Below, in pieces: positions 1 to 9,650 of a stretch of 64,000 nucleotides of DNA. Under the pieces are notes generated by a model. The model was not told where the DNA came from, did no database searches, and saw only the letters and a program-made list of their open reading frames with translations. The position numbers were made by a program, and so were the translations under genes. This DNA comes from Thermoanaerobacterium saccharolyticum (GTDB taxonomy: Bacteria > Bacillota > Thermoanaerobacteria > Thermoanaerobacterales > Thermoanaerobacteraceae). The stretch is taken from the NCBI RefSeq assembly GCF_000747665.1, contig NZ_BBKT01000006.1, forward strand, positions 38,481-102,480, read 5' to 3'. Every line of letters begins with the position of its first letter. Within the stretch, counting starts at the first letter, position 1.

Positions 1-1550
1 TTTGGATGTTGTTTTATCTTGTCGTACTCCTCAACTGTAAGCCTCCCAGGCTTGGTAAGTATATTGTCAGCCACTCCTATCTTTCCTATATCGTGCAGCA
101 AACCAGCAATCCTTATCTTTTCTACTTCATCTTTCGGAAGCCCCATGTTTTCAGCTATAATCGCAGCGTATTTTGAAACTCTAAGCGAATGCCCTTTAGT
201 GTATTTGTCTTTTGCCTCAACAGCATAAGCTAAAGCATCGATGGTCCTAAAGTACCAATTTCTCATGTTGTCATATAGATTCGCATTTTCCAAAGCAATG
301 GATACACTGTCAGCCACAGATCTCAACAAGCTTATATCATTAGCAAGCCTTGAAGTTGTCAATATATTTAAGATTCCTACAGCCTTATCTTTGGATATAA
401 GGGGAACAGCTATCACATTTTTTACATTTAATTCTTTCAACCTCAAAAGCAAATTATCATCTATTGTGAATTTATTAGGATCCAAAACAGTGATTTCTTT
501 TGAAACAAGAAGCTTAACATTTTCATCAGCCGACAATGACAGCTCTTTCAAAAGAGGCATGTCTCTCAATTCCCCTGCTGATACCATAAGCTCTAATCTT
601 CCTGACTCATTTATTGTCCTTATGGTACAAAGTGGTGAAGAAAGTATAGTAGATATTTTTTCCGCAATAGAATATAGAACATCTCGAGGTTCTAAATTTT
701 TAGTCAGCAATTGCGTCACATTTCCTATTGCCAAAATCTGCCTATTTCTCTCCAGTATTTCTTTTTTCGCATTATTGTAATCAGTTATATCCCTCGACAA
801 ACCTTGAATTCCCAATATCTCATTTTCATTATTCTTTATAATTTTAGTTCTCGTTTCGGTAAGGAGTATTGTACCATCTCTTTTTTTGAATTTTATTTCT
901 GCCATGCTTATTTTGCCATTCATCAGATCTTCCATAATCTTCTTATCATCGTCATGAATGAATTCTGTGATTTTTCTGCCTGTCATCTCGTCTGGCAGGT
1001 AATCTAAATATCTTAAAGATCTATTATTTATAAACTCTATATTGTACTCTCCATCAGTAGACCAGAGAATGTCTGAAATATTGTCTACCAACGTCCTATA
1101 CCTTGATTCTGACTTCTCAAGCTCATTCGTCACAGCTTCCATTTGCTCATAAGATGCCTCAAGCTCAGCATAGTAATCCTGCAATTCGTTGTTTTTCTTT
1201 AGTAGCTCATGAGATTCCCTTTTTAACTCTTCATAAGTCGACTTTAGCTTATGTGACATTTCTTTGAAACTTCTTGATAACTCTACAAATTCTTCTGAAA
1301 CATCTATATCAATGTTATAATCGTATTCACCATCTATTATACGTTTAACGCCTTCATTCAACTTTTCTATTGGATATGACAAGTATTTTGACTCTGTCAT
1401 TGCTATAAAAGCCGAAATAAGCAATATCAAAACAGAAACAAATATGTTATTGCCGATGCCTTTTACTATGTGGACAAATGAAAGTAAATATACAAAAAGT
1501 GAAACTCCGAATATTATGACAAACAAGCGATTGCGATAACTTTTAAACAT
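1..1550 (-). CDS. Membrane PAS/GAF/HD-GYP signalling protein (partial, C-terminus outside window)
   Basis: The reverse strand is open from an ATG at 1550, preceded by GGAGGT, to the window edge, giving about 516 codons. The order seen is two hydrophobic segments (about residues 8-28 and 35-55), a HAMP-like linker, a coiled coil (about 90-150), a PAS domain (about 155-275), a GAF domain (about 285-430) and the start of an HD-GYP domain. The HD-GYP part shows KGHSLRVSKYA, AGLLHDIGKIGV and KPGRLTVEEYDKIKQHP. HD-GYP domains hydrolyse cyclic di-GMP, so this is probably a membrane-linked sensor that lowers c-di-GMP. The ligand is unknown. The catalytic GYP loop lies beyond the edge, so activity cannot be judged. 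Confidence 0.88.
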   Translation of the reverse strand, partial: MFKSYRNRLFVIIFGVSLFVYLLSFVHIVKGIGNNIFVSVLILLISAFIAMTESKYLSYPIEKLNEGVKRIIDGEYDYNIDIDVSEEFVELSRSFKEMSHKLKSTYEELKRESHELLKKNNELQDYYAELEASYEQMEAVTNELEKSESRYRTLVDNISDILWSTDGEYNIEFINNRSLRYLDYLPDEMTGRKITEFIHDDDKKIMEDLMNGKISMAEIKFKKRDGTILLTETRTKIIKNNENEILGIQGLSRDITDYNNAKKEILERNRQILAIGNVTQLLTKNLEPRDVLYSIAEKISTILSSPLCTIRTINESGRLELMVSAGELRDMPLLKELSLSADENVKLLVSKEITVLDPNKFTIDDNLLLRLKELNVKNVIAVPLISKDKAVGILNILTTSRLANDISLLRSVADSVSIALENANLYDNMRNWYFRTIDALAYAVEAKDKYTKGHSLRVSKYAAIIAENMGLPKDEVEKIRIAGLLHDIGKIGVADNILTKPGRLTVEEYDKIKQHP

Positions 1551-1703
1551 AAATACCTCCCTAAGCAGTAAAAGTCACTATTAGTATTTTCGACAATGTA
1601 CAAAAAAACTTTACACAAATTTTAAATATCAGAATATTTTTTTGATATAATATCTTTTATGTATGTATTAAATTTTTTTAGTAAAAGATAATAAAAAATA
1701 AAA

Positions 1704-1973
1704 GGCCGCACACCCGACTCTGTCATGTTACCATAAGCGTTACATAAGCAGTTAACTCCACTCAAGCACTCCCCCGGCACATGAAAGTATTTGCTTACCG
1801 CTGCTTCCTTCCAGACCTGGCGGGGTTCACAAATTTTCATTGCGGAGGACTTGAATATCATAATCACTTACTTATGCCAGCCTTACAGTAATCATGCCTC
1901 GGCTCGGGAATTCGACCCTGCTATAGCGGATTGCAGGTTACAGGGCACCGCTACCTCCCCATCTAGTACGGCC
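1704..1973 (-). ncRNA. ffs: Large bacterial SRP RNA (4.5S/scRNA type with Alu domain)
   Basis: The minus strand carries the universal helix-8 core (GAACCCCGCCAGG, then TCTGGAAGGAAGCAGCGG) near 1800-1825. The ends pair as GGCCG at 1973-1969 with CGGCC at 1708-1704, giving a 270-nt RNA of the long type found in Bacillus and Clostridia, which includes an Alu-like domain. It binds Ffh and targets nascent membrane proteins. A run of T-rich sequence just beyond the 3' end can act as terminator. A consensus promoter lies about 50 nt upstream, so a 5' leader is probably trimmed off. Confidence 0.95.
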
Positions 1974-2023
1974 ATGTAAGTCATATATTAACTTACAACA
2001 TTATTTTGTGCAATGCAAAACCT

Positions 2024-2052
2024 ATTATACATCGTCTATATGTAAAAATCAA
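2024..2052 (-). promoter_or_regulatory. SigmaA promoter of the SRP RNA gene
   Basis: On the minus strand TTGATT (2052-2047) and TATAAT (2029-2024) are separated by exactly 17 nt, and the SRP RNA is the next feature downstream. Confidence 0.7.
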
Positions 2053-2111
2053 CATATGGATTGAAATTTTTAATGGATGTTATGGATTAAGATGGGAATT
2101 ATATTTAATGG

Positions 2112-2202
2112 CGGAGAGAGAGGGATTCGAACCCTCGGTACCCGTTTTGAGGGTACACACGATTTCCAGTCGTGCGCCTTAGACCAGCTCAGCCATCTCT
2201 CC
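2112..2202 (-). tRNA. tRNA-Ser(GGA)
   Basis: This is a class II tRNA of 91 nt with a long variable arm. The acceptor is GGAGAGA paired with TCTCTCC, the anticodon loop is CTGGAAA, and the T loop is GGTTCGAATCC. No CCA is encoded. It reads UCC/UCU serine codons. Confidence 0.95.
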
Positions 2203-2217
2203 ATGATATACCCATGG

Positions 2218-2304
2218 CGGAGAGAGTGAGATTCGAACTCACGAGGCGGGAATCCGCCCACTCGCTTTCGAGGCGAGCGCTTTCGACCACTCAGCCATCT
2301 CTCC
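2218..2304 (-). tRNA. tRNA-Ser(CGA)
   Basis: This is a class II tRNA of 87 nt in tandem with tRNA-Ser(GGA), with the same acceptor stem and the anticodon loop CTCGAAA. It reads UCG. No CCA is encoded. Confidence 0.95.
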
Positions 2305-2307
2305 AGA

Positions 2308-2745
2308 TTACCTTAGTCTACTAAAAAAATCATTTATCAATTTTTTACATTCATCTTCCATGATGCCAAAATAAACTTCTGCTTTTTTATTTAAAAGGTC
2401 ATATACAGTGCCTGCAGCACCGCTATCACGGCTTTCTGCACCTATATACACTCTTTTTATCCGAGACTCTATTATCGCACCTGCACACATAGGACATGGC
2501 TCTAATGTGACATACAGCGATGCACCATTAAGTCTCCAATCACCAACGCTTTTGCAAGCTTCTTTTATAGCATTTATTTCAGCGTGCTGTGTAGCATCTC
2601 TTTCTGTTTCTTTTAGATTGTGGCCTCTACCAATGATAATGCCATCTTTGACCACAACTGCACCAACCGGCATCTCTCCAAGCCTAAAGCTTAGCGTAGC
2701 CTCATCTATAGCAGATTTCATAAACTTATTGTACATCTTAATCAC
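2308..2745 (-). CDS. tadA: tRNA-specific adenosine deaminase TadA
   Basis: The product converts wobble A34 to inosine in tRNA-Arg(ACG) and is usually essential. The zinc deaminase signature is complete: HAEINAI supplies the histidine ligand and catalytic Glu, and PCPMCAGAI supplies the two cysteine ligands. The length (142-145 aa) is standard. The frame opens with GTG at 2745, but an ATG at 2736 gives the usual N-terminus (MYNKFMKSAI); neither has a clear ribosome site. It sits 3 nt from tRNA-Ser(CGA) and 5 nt from tRNA-Arg, so it is probably co-transcribed with them. This is an ordinary housekeeping gene. Confidence 0.95.
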   Translation of the reverse strand: MIKMYNKFMKSAIDEATLSFRLGEMPVGAVVVKDGIIIGRGHNLKETERDATQHAEINAIKEACKSVGDWRLNGASLYVTLEPCPMCAGAIIESRIKRVYIGAESRDSGAAGTVYDLLNKKAEVYFGIMEDECKKLINDFFSRLR

Positions 2746-2750
2746 ACAAA

Positions 2751-2827
<77 letters not shown>

Positions 2828-3060
2828 ATGATTTATATTATAAATAAAATTTCAAATTTGTCAATACCATTATACAATACACACTTAATTTAATCAAGTT
2901 TATCCGTATCCCAATCATCCAGCAATTTCACATTCTTTTTCGCGATTTTTGCGCTGTTTTCTCTTTCACCTTTTTATTATCTCATCGTATCCTATTGCAA
3001 TAGAAAATATCGATGGTTTATCTTTGCAAAATACGATCATAAATGTATTTTCCCATATTG
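2828..3060. other. Intergenic stretch with a short orphan reading-frame tail
   Basis: No gene is recognised in these 233 nt. On the minus strand a short frame ends at about 2891 with a protein-like tail reading KKNVKLLDDWDTDKLD. It could be the C-terminus of a lost gene, but its upstream part is closed by stops. Confidence 0.3.
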
Positions 3061-3537
3061 TTAAATCTTCAATTCCATTCTTCTATTTTTTGTCGTCATA
3101 CCTAAATTTTCGTAAAACTTTATCGCATCGCTGTTAAATTCCCATACAGTTAATTCAAGAGCATCTGCACCTGATTTTTTTGCATAATCAACAATATGTC
3201 TAAATAGCATTCTCCCCAAACCTTTTCTTCTATGATTCGAACTAACACATAAATCATCTATATAGACAAATTTTCTCTCTTTAAGAATTAGAATATTTCT
3301 CGTAGTCATTATTTCTACAATGCTGTAAGCTATTATTTCATTATTGCAATCTTCTACGACAAAAATCCTCGTCTTCTCATCATTTAATATTTCCTTAAAC
3401 CTTTCTTCCGTAAATGGGTTCTCTACATCAGCATACACATCCGGCCTATTTTTAACATGTAAACTATGTACTTCTTTAACAAGAGTACTTATTGATTTAT
3501 AATCATTAAATAATGCTTCTCTTATTTTTATGTTCAT
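3061..3537 (-). CDS. GNAT family N-acetyltransferase
   Basis: This is a single-domain acetyl-CoA-dependent acyltransferase of about 158 aa. The acetyl-CoA pyrophosphate-binding motif reads RRKGLGRMLFRHIV, followed by the typical C-terminal strand-helix (ALELTVWEFNSDAIKFYENLGM). An upstream GTG at 3549 is possible, but AGGTGAG sits 7-8 nt before the ATG at 3537, which is preferred. The substrate is not predictable. It marks the boundary between the housekeeping genes and the defence island. Confidence 0.88.
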   Translation of the reverse strand: MNIKIREALFNDYKSISTLVKEVHSLHVKNRPDVYADVENPFTEERFKEILNDEKTRIFVVEDCNNEIIAYSIVEIMTTRNILILKERKFVYIDDLCVSSNHRRKGLGRMLFRHIVDYAKKSGADALELTVWEFNSDAIKFYENLGMTTKNRRMELKI

Positions 3538-3594
3538 TAGATTTCTCACCTTCTAGTACGCATTAAAGAGATCAAAGTTTCTATTATGCATAAC

Positions 3595-3801
3595 TTAGTT
3601 CTGTATTAATAAATCAATCATTAATGATTGTTTATCGATTTTGTATTGCGTAAAATCATAATCTTCTATTTTATTACTTTGTTTAGGATCATTTAGAAAT
3701 TTTATTTCATCCGGTTCGTAGTCAAAAATCGCATAGATGTAAATCTGATCATCCCTTTGATCATAAACAATTCTATAGTTGTTATTTCCATCATCATACA
3801 C
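3595..3801 (-). pseudogene. Possible RelE/ParE-type toxin fragment
   Basis: The 68-aa frame from a GTG reads NYRIVYDQRDDQIYIYAIFDYEPDE, which resembles the C-terminal strands of RelE/ParE ribonuclease toxins. The same frame stays open upstream (TTKILAQKVIKFLRED and onward) into the end of the CARF gene, but no good start codon or ribosome site is seen there. No antitoxin gene is beside it. It may be a decayed toxin, or a gene whose first part is out of frame. Confidence 0.35.
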
Positions 3802-3902
3802 CTTATGCTTAATTTTTAAACCTTTTATTTCGGTTTTTCCATCGCGTATATTATCTTCCCTTAAAAACTTGATTACTTTCTGTGCAAGAATTTTTGTTGT
3901 TT

Positions 3903-4740
3903 TTAATTTTTTTCTATAACATTTTTCGTTGCTAAAAATATGTTATATCTACTTTTGTAGTTTACCCACAAAATCTCACCAATAGGTGATAAACATGCTA
4001 TATTATCAGCAATTTCAATGCATGATCTAGCTTTATTAACGAACTCATAATGGTTTTCTCTCCACTTGCTATAATTGTCAATACATGAACTCAATTCTGT
4101 AAATTCTCTGTTATATTTTTCAAACATCTCAATATCAATAGTTATCGGTGCAGCGGGTATATTTATAAGTTCCTCAGTATCTTCAAAAATATAATAAGTA
4201 TCACATCCATTTATCTGAGCCATCATTGTAAAATATGGTATAATAGCCTTATAACCTCCCGATATATTAAAAGCTACATTTTCAGAATAATCTCCTAATA
4301 TTTCATTAATCCTTTTAATTAAATTACTCAATCCTTCACTTATAAATTGTTCTTTATTTTTTACCTGCAAACCTTTAATAATGTCAATATTAGGATTAAA
4401 TTTTACTATGAAGCCATCATCTTCTAAAATTTCTTTTATGATGTCAGCGGCAACACATGAAACAATAGTATCAGTGGCAATCAAATATACGTCTATATCT
4501 TCTTTCAAATACTCGCTAATTTTTTTTTACACTTTTTATCTCCGCTGAAATATCCTCCGAGCGGTTCTTGCTGTAGAAATTCAAAATTGCTCTTTTTATT
4601 TTTTCTATCGGATTAAAATATTCCTCATATTCTCTATAATTTTTGTCCTTTATCTGCTTATAATACGTCTTTATATCTTCTTTCTCTTTTAAGTAATTCT
4701 CAAAAAGCGATGTTCCAACAGTTGTTATTATCTTAATCAC
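3903..4740 (-). pseudogene. CRISPR-associated CARF protein, APE2256 family, split in an A9 run
   Basis: Two frames make one protein. The first (4740-4516) begins MIKIITTVGTSLFENYL, the classic CARF N-terminus. The second (ending at 3903) continues DVYLIATDTIVSCVAADII and NISGGYKAIIPY, typical of the Cas_APE2256 family. They are separated by one base in a run of nine A (plus-strand T at 4520-4528). With eight A the join reads KKISEYLKEDIDVY and the protein is 278 aa. CARF domains bind cyclic oligoadenylate, and some relatives are ring nucleases that switch the signal off. No HEPN motif is visible, so a ring-nuclease or regulatory role is plausible. The GTG start overlaps the cmr3 stop, so it is the last gene of the Cmr operon. 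Confidence 0.75.
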
Positions 4741-5804
4741 ACTATCCCTCCTAATAAAGACACACCAAATCCTTCATTGGATCTGCTATCTGAAATACCA
4801 TTGTTATATACCTTTTCTATTAAATCATCAATCGGACCGTCTAATATCTTATAGTAATAAACACTACCAGCTGGTACTGCTTTGGACATAACCTTAGGCT
4901 TTTTGTTCTCTAAGTCCCAACCTCCTATTCTAATTGGTTTACCAACAGCGGCAGCAATGAGTTTTACACGCGTCTTTAAATCAGAAAAATCCGGTTTCCA
5001 TCCACTCTTAAATATAGCAGGATTTATTAATATTAATTTAAACATTTTGGTTTTTTCAATAATTTCTTTTATCTCTTCAACAAAAGTTCCATCTAAAAAT
5101 TTGGGCAACTCATTTATTTTACTAACATTTGCAACTCTACATTCTCCACCTAATTTTATTAAGCCTCTGTCTGGAAATGAAAAACCTCTACAATCAACAT
5201 CTACAGCAAAATCCAAAAAATTTTTTACGTCTTTGGCCATTCTTGTATAATTTATTCTATATAAATAGCTCTCTTTCACTGAACATTTTCTATCGTCTAT
5301 TTTTATCCCTATTTTATCTTCTGCTTTAACAAAGTCTTTAAATGGTATGAAAGTTATACATTCCTTCTTACCTTTTAGGTAATAGCTCATAGCCTCATCG
5401 TCAATTAAACCCTTCACGTTATCAACCTTGTCAACAGAATACAACAAATCCATCTGCTCGTCTTCTAAGTCAGTTTTCACTATAGGTTTACACATTTGTA
5501 AAAATTCAACTTCATTTTCCCGTTTATTTTTCGCGTCTTCACCTATTACAAGATCCATAGGTACCAATGTATACCATGCTCCACCAATCTTGTAATACAG
5601 CCCTTTTACTCGCAAATTTTCTTTAACAAAAGCTATATTTTTGGAATTCATCCCATTCAATGAAAGATAATAAGTAGCAAATGCACCATAAAAAACCGAA
5701 GGCGATGGTGGAAATATACTTTTACCTATGCTTTCAAATCCAGCGCTAAAAGGCATACCACTGCCAAAATATACATTGTCCAAAGGAGACACTTTAAATA
5801 ACAT
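4737..5804 (-). CDS. cmr3: Type III-B CRISPR RAMP protein Cmr3
   Basis: The 355-aa protein opens with the Cmr3/Cas5-group signature: PLDNVYFGSGMPFSAG followed by SIFPPSPSVFYGAF. It ends with the glycine-rich NEGFGVSLLGG loop. Cmr3 binds the 5' handle of crRNA and joins Cmr2 at the foot of the Cmr complex. The ATG at 5804 follows GGGAGGTG and lies 3 nt after the cmr2 stop, so translation is probably coupled. The length fits the family. Confidence 0.9.
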   Translation of the reverse strand: MLFKVSPLDNVYFGSGMPFSAGFESIGKSIFPPSPSVFYGAFATYYLSLNGMNSKNIAFVKENLRVKGLYYKIGGAWYTLVPMDLVIGEDAKNKRENEVEFLQMCKPIVKTDLEDEQMDLLYSVDKVDNVKGLIDDEAMSYYLKGKKECITFIPFKDFVKAEDKIGIKIDDRKCSVKESYLYRINYTRMAKDVKNFLDFAVDVDCRGFSFPDRGLIKLGGECRVANVSKINELPKFLDGTFVEEIKEIIEKTKMFKLILINPAIFKSGWKPDFSDLKTRVKLIAAAVGKPIRIGGWDLENKKPKVMSKAVPAGSVYYYKILDGPIDDLIEKVYNNGISDSRSNEGFGVSLLGGIV

Positions 5805-5807
5805 AAT

Positions 5808-8525
5808 TTACTTTTCACCTCCCCGATTTATAAAAGTAAGTATAAATAAAAGACCAATAAAGTTATCATAATCAACTTCTTTATAAAGCAAGCTTAATAA
5901 GTTATGCAAATCATTTACAATTTTTTCTTTTTCATTGCTATTTAAGTTTTTGTTTAATGATCTCATAATATTTCTTCTCACTTCACTGTCAAAAATGCCA
6001 TGTGGAAGATCACCCAAATTTAATTTATCTAAAGAATCCTTTAATTTTTCAACAAAAGAAGTACTTACTTTTTCATTTGCAAAAAACGAATGTATATTTT
6101 TTAATATACCTATTGTTCCTTCTTTGTCACTAATATCATTATAATTCCATTTTGCAGTGGCAATATAATTTTCACCCGAATGTAAGATAAGCTTTATTGA
6201 AAATGCATTTTTCCCATCCACCATTTTCGCACATTCTTCTGCTTGGTTTACAGATTCTACAACATTTCTTAAATCTTCCTTGTAGTGAGCTATGGATACG
6301 CCCATTGACGCTGTAACTTTATAACCCATAAGTATATCGATTCTATCTTTATAATCTATAAATCCCGTATCAATTGTAAAGTCTGGCTTTATCCCATTTT
6401 CAACATTTAAGTGTCCGCTAAAAGCTGCTCTAAGTCTTATCATTACATCAATCAATGAATTCAGATTTACAATAGCAAGTACATCATCCCCACCGGAATA
6501 TATAACTTTTCCCGCTCCTGATTCTTCTACTATTTTCCTCACATACTTTACAGAATAATTTTTTAGAGCCTTGCTTATAGAAGAGTGAACATCTGGTGTC
6601 ATTAATCGTCTTTTATTTTTTATTATCTGCTTAAAATCATCTGGCAAATTGCTTTGAATTTTGCTATGATACATATCCAATATATCTGGCGCCTTTTCTC
6701 CAGATAACCATTTCCCCATATCATCGCCATCAAATTTGATAATGGCATAGTATTTCCTTTTGTTTAACTTAAGATTATTAATTCTATCATCGATATACTT
6801 TAATAGTTTTTTAAGTTCTGGCAATTTATCTGAAGGGAAATTATACTTCTTAAAATAAGCTTCATTGAGGTTTTCCTCATATAAAAGCTCATAATCAAAG
6901 TTGATTCCGCAGCTTCTAACCATATCTATGTAATCACAAATCATAGATTTAAGTTTATCATCTGGATTATTTATTATATCCAATAATGCTATCTCTGCAG
7001 TTGACGGAAAGTTCCATTCTACATTTTTATCGTCAATAATTGATTTAAAGTAAAGTTCCGAAGCTCTTTTTGCCAAGCATATGCCACATAACCCCTCACC
7101 TTGTGATATATATTTATATGGAATGCCTTTATCATCGCTTTTTTTGATTATTGCATTCTGTTTCCTAAGAATCTTGATTTTATGGCTTTCTCTTCCTTTT
7201 TTAATATTTCTATCTTCATCATTTGTGCACCTGTAGACTATAACATTGCGTTCACCGCATATGGAACATTTACGACCTTCTTCTTCATATTGGCTAAAAT
7301 TCCTTATGGCTTTTCTTGCACCTATCATCTTTTCCATAAAAGAATAAAGTAAACCATAGATATTCCCAATATTAGGTTTGTACTCCCCATTGTTCTCAAC
7401 AAATTGTAGCAACTTTTCTATCTCTTCAATTTCATCATCAGCAAAGTAATTTCGAATCATATCAATTTGTACTTTCCAGTCAGCTTTATCTGCATTACCA
7501 TTTTCCAGAGGTAACGCCACCCAATACACATCTAGAAAATCCTTTAATTGATTTTTAAATATTTCCTTTTGAATATCATCACAAATCAAAAGACTGTTTA
7601 TGACGTAATCTCCTATCTTTATAAATTCATCTCTTACCACTTTTTCAAGTTTTAATGATCTAATTTCTTGAATATCTTTTGTCGGCAATATGGCAAAAAA
7701 TCTATTAGGAATGCTTGGCGTTTTAAGATCTCCAACATCAGTTTTTTCGTCATTAAATAACTTCTCTATCCAAAAATCGCACAACGGTTGTTCCATAAGA
7801 TCAGGAAAAATTATAGAATCTGGGCCATATACCTCTATGACTTTTTCTATTGCTACCCATGTTAGATATGACAAGATGTAACTTCCCCAGTACAAATCTT
7901 GAGTTTTCCTTGCCTGTGCTATATATTCTTGTACTGGTCCTATAGTAAAAATAAACAGTGTCATGTTGTTTAAGTTAATTTTATTGTATAAATCAGCATT
8001 CATGGAAGATGTTACTTTTAAATGTTCGAAAATAGTATGATTAGGAAATCTGGTATCAGCCGGAACTATATCCCAATATTTTCTATATTCAATAGGCGTA
8101 TATTTTTTCAGATATTCGTTTAAATAACGCCATATATACACAAATTTTTCAAAATTATTATTAAAATTTTTTTGTGATAATTCCCGTGTAGCATTGTCTA
8201 CGGCTTTTTTAAATACATCTTTTCGAATGTTTAAAAAGCCACTATATTTTTTACCCGAAAGTGGATGAACAAATTCCGGTTCATTTTGAAATACAACCTG
8301 TAACTCTTTGTTTATGCTAGCATTTTTTGGTAAGTAACATCTTTCCATTGAAGATGCAACAATGTCAGAACCTTTACTATCGTCATATACAATTCCTAAT
8401 TTTTCACATATCTCATGTGCACGCATTTCATGATTTTCACCTGCTAGTAAAATAAATGGCTTATCTGGAGAATCATGAAAAAAGGCTTTGAGTTTTCTTT
8501 CAAATAGCTTTTCTCGCATACTCAT
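5808..8525 (-). CDS. cmr2: Type III-B CRISPR large subunit Cmr2 (Cas10)
   Basis: The 905-aa protein has an N-terminal HD-type segment with H17-D18 in FFHDSPDKPF, a zinc-binding region (CSICGERN, then GLCGICLAK) and a palm domain with an intact GGDD at residues 678-681 (IYSGGDDVLAI). The GGDD palm makes cyclic oligoadenylate when target RNA is bound, and the HD site can cut single-stranded DNA. Intact catalytic residues and a CARF-HEPN gene in the same operon imply a working signalling pathway. The start ATGA overlaps the cmr1 stop. Confidence 0.95.
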   Translation of the reverse strand: MSMREKLFERKLKAFFHDSPDKPFILLAGENHEMRAHEICEKLGIVYDDSKGSDIVASSMERCYLPKNASINKELQVVFQNEPEFVHPLSGKKYSGFLNIRKDVFKKAVDNATRELSQKNFNNNFEKFVYIWRYLNEYLKKYTPIEYRKYWDIVPADTRFPNHTIFEHLKVTSSMNADLYNKINLNNMTLFIFTIGPVQEYIAQARKTQDLYWGSYILSYLTWVAIEKVIEVYGPDSIIFPDLMEQPLCDFWIEKLFNDEKTDVGDLKTPSIPNRFFAILPTKDIQEIRSLKLEKVVRDEFIKIGDYVINSLLICDDIQKEIFKNQLKDFLDVYWVALPLENGNADKADWKVQIDMIRNYFADDEIEEIEKLLQFVENNGEYKPNIGNIYGLLYSFMEKMIGARKAIRNFSQYEEEGRKCSICGERNVIVYRCTNDEDRNIKKGRESHKIKILRKQNAIIKKSDDKGIPYKYISQGEGLCGICLAKRASELYFKSIIDDKNVEWNFPSTAEIALLDIINNPDDKLKSMICDYIDMVRSCGINFDYELLYEENLNEAYFKKYNFPSDKLPELKKLLKYIDDRINNLKLNKRKYYAIIKFDGDDMGKWLSGEKAPDILDMYHSKIQSNLPDDFKQIIKNKRRLMTPDVHSSISKALKNYSVKYVRKIVEESGAGKVIYSGGDDVLAIVNLNSLIDVMIRLRAAFSGHLNVENGIKPDFTIDTGFIDYKDRIDILMGYKVTASMGVSIAHYKEDLRNVVESVNQAEECAKMVDGKNAFSIKLILHSGENYIATAKWNYNDISDKEGTIGILKNIHSFFANEKVSTSFVEKLKDSLDKLNLGDLPHGIFDSEVRRNIMRSLNKNLNSNEKEKIVNDLHNLLSLLYKEVDYDNFIGLLFILTFINRGGEK

Positions 8526-9649
8526 AGATTCTCACCCCGTATATTAAAGCGATAATCACCATCATTGTTTTTCTTTACTTCATCCCAAAATTTATCTAGT
8601 AAAGCATAACTCGGTTTTGCATTCTCTAAAGTCGTTATTTCCTTCCGTCCATTGATTTTTTCTTCCTTAACAAACGCCAAATACATATCTTCTTGCAAAA
8701 AAGATCCTCCTAGTTTTAATGCCATCCAATGATATTTGCCATTGCACTCTAGGACTTTAAATAATAGTGGTGATGATCTTCTATTTATTATATATTTGTC
8801 ATATTTATCGCTCTTTCCTATTACTCTGTTTTTATTGGAATGTACAACTGGAAGTCCAAAAATACCATTTTGTATGTTATTTCTCATTCCATTTCTAAAA
8901 TTCATGTACATCTTACCAATATCCGATAATGCATCATGCCATGTATTGTAACTTTCTTTTGATACAATAAACGATGAAGAAATAATATTAGTATAATCAT
9001 TACAATCAATATTTATTGGTCCTATAATATCAGATGCTTTGCTAACATTCTCTAAAATCCAGTGTGCTAACTCTTGACTAATCTTGCCTTTCGGTACAAA
9101 ATCCAGACCATAAGTATCACCCACAACACTAACAACAGTTAGGGAGCCTGCACCCCTTCTAGCCCTTGATCCAAACCCACCTAAATTGACAGCACACCAA
9201 AAGGCTGCCACAGCATTCTTTAAAGCTTCCTCTTCCCTACTGTATAAAATAATCTTAAAAGTAATTCCAGGTTTTAAATATTTTTTTCTAACCACAGAAT
9301 ACAACAAATAACCTATACCTCTGTCTTTTCCAATTAGGACTTTATTTTCACTGTCGTAACGCCAATTAAGTCTATAGTCGTTTTTTAAATCACTACCGAT
9401 GTTCCTATCAATTCTCGAATCTTTTATCATAATTCTAACTTCACTTTTTCTAGCTTTAACAGATGTACCACCGAAAATTTCTTCTTCCTTTTCTTTTAAT
9501 TTGCTTACGTTTTTGCAGCATTTCAATGCTCTCCACCAAAAGCGAATCATCCCTTTGATTTCCGGTGTTCTTAATTCGAGATAATTTGGCTCCGCTCCAA
9601 ACATATAAAGAGGTGTCAATAACTTAAGATCAAATTCAACCGTATACAT
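8522..9649 (-). CDS. cmr1: Type III-B CRISPR RAMP protein Cmr1
   Basis: The product shows the Cmr1 hallmark order: YTVEFDLKLLTPLYMFGA, then ELRTPEIKGMIRFWWRAL, EEIFGGT, and the glycine/arginine loop GGFGSRARRGAGSL. Cmr1 caps the head of the complex near the 3' end of the crRNA. The open frame begins at 9667, but a GGAGG centred about 10 nt upstream of the ATG at 9649 makes MYTVEF the likely start. cmr6 ends at 9651, so the two genes nearly touch. Confidence 0.92.
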   Translation of the reverse strand: MYTVEFDLKLLTPLYMFGAEPNYLELRTPEIKGMIRFWWRALKCCKNVSKLKEKEEEIFGGTSVKARKSEVRIMIKDSRIDRNIGSDLKNDYRLNWRYDSENKVLIGKDRGIGYLLYSVVRKKYLKPGITFKIILYSREEEALKNAVAAFWCAVNLGGFGSRARRGAGSLTVVSVVGDTYGLDFVPKGKISQELAHWILENVSKASDIIGPINIDCNDYTNIISSSFIVSKESYNTWHDALSDIGKMYMNFRNGMRNNIQNGIFGLPVVHSNKNRVIGKSDKYDKYIINRRSSPLLFKVLECNGKYHWMALKLGGSFLQEDMYLAFVKEEKINGRKEITTLENAKPSYALLDKFWDEVKKNNDGDYRFNIRGENL

Positions 9650-9650
9650 A

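Noticed and set aside
1622-1979. Protein frames on both strands around 1622-1979
   Set aside because: They overlap the SRP RNA, whose helix-8 core and closing stem are unmistakable.
2070-2261. A 63-codon minus-strand frame
   Set aside because: It lies across two tRNA-Ser genes.
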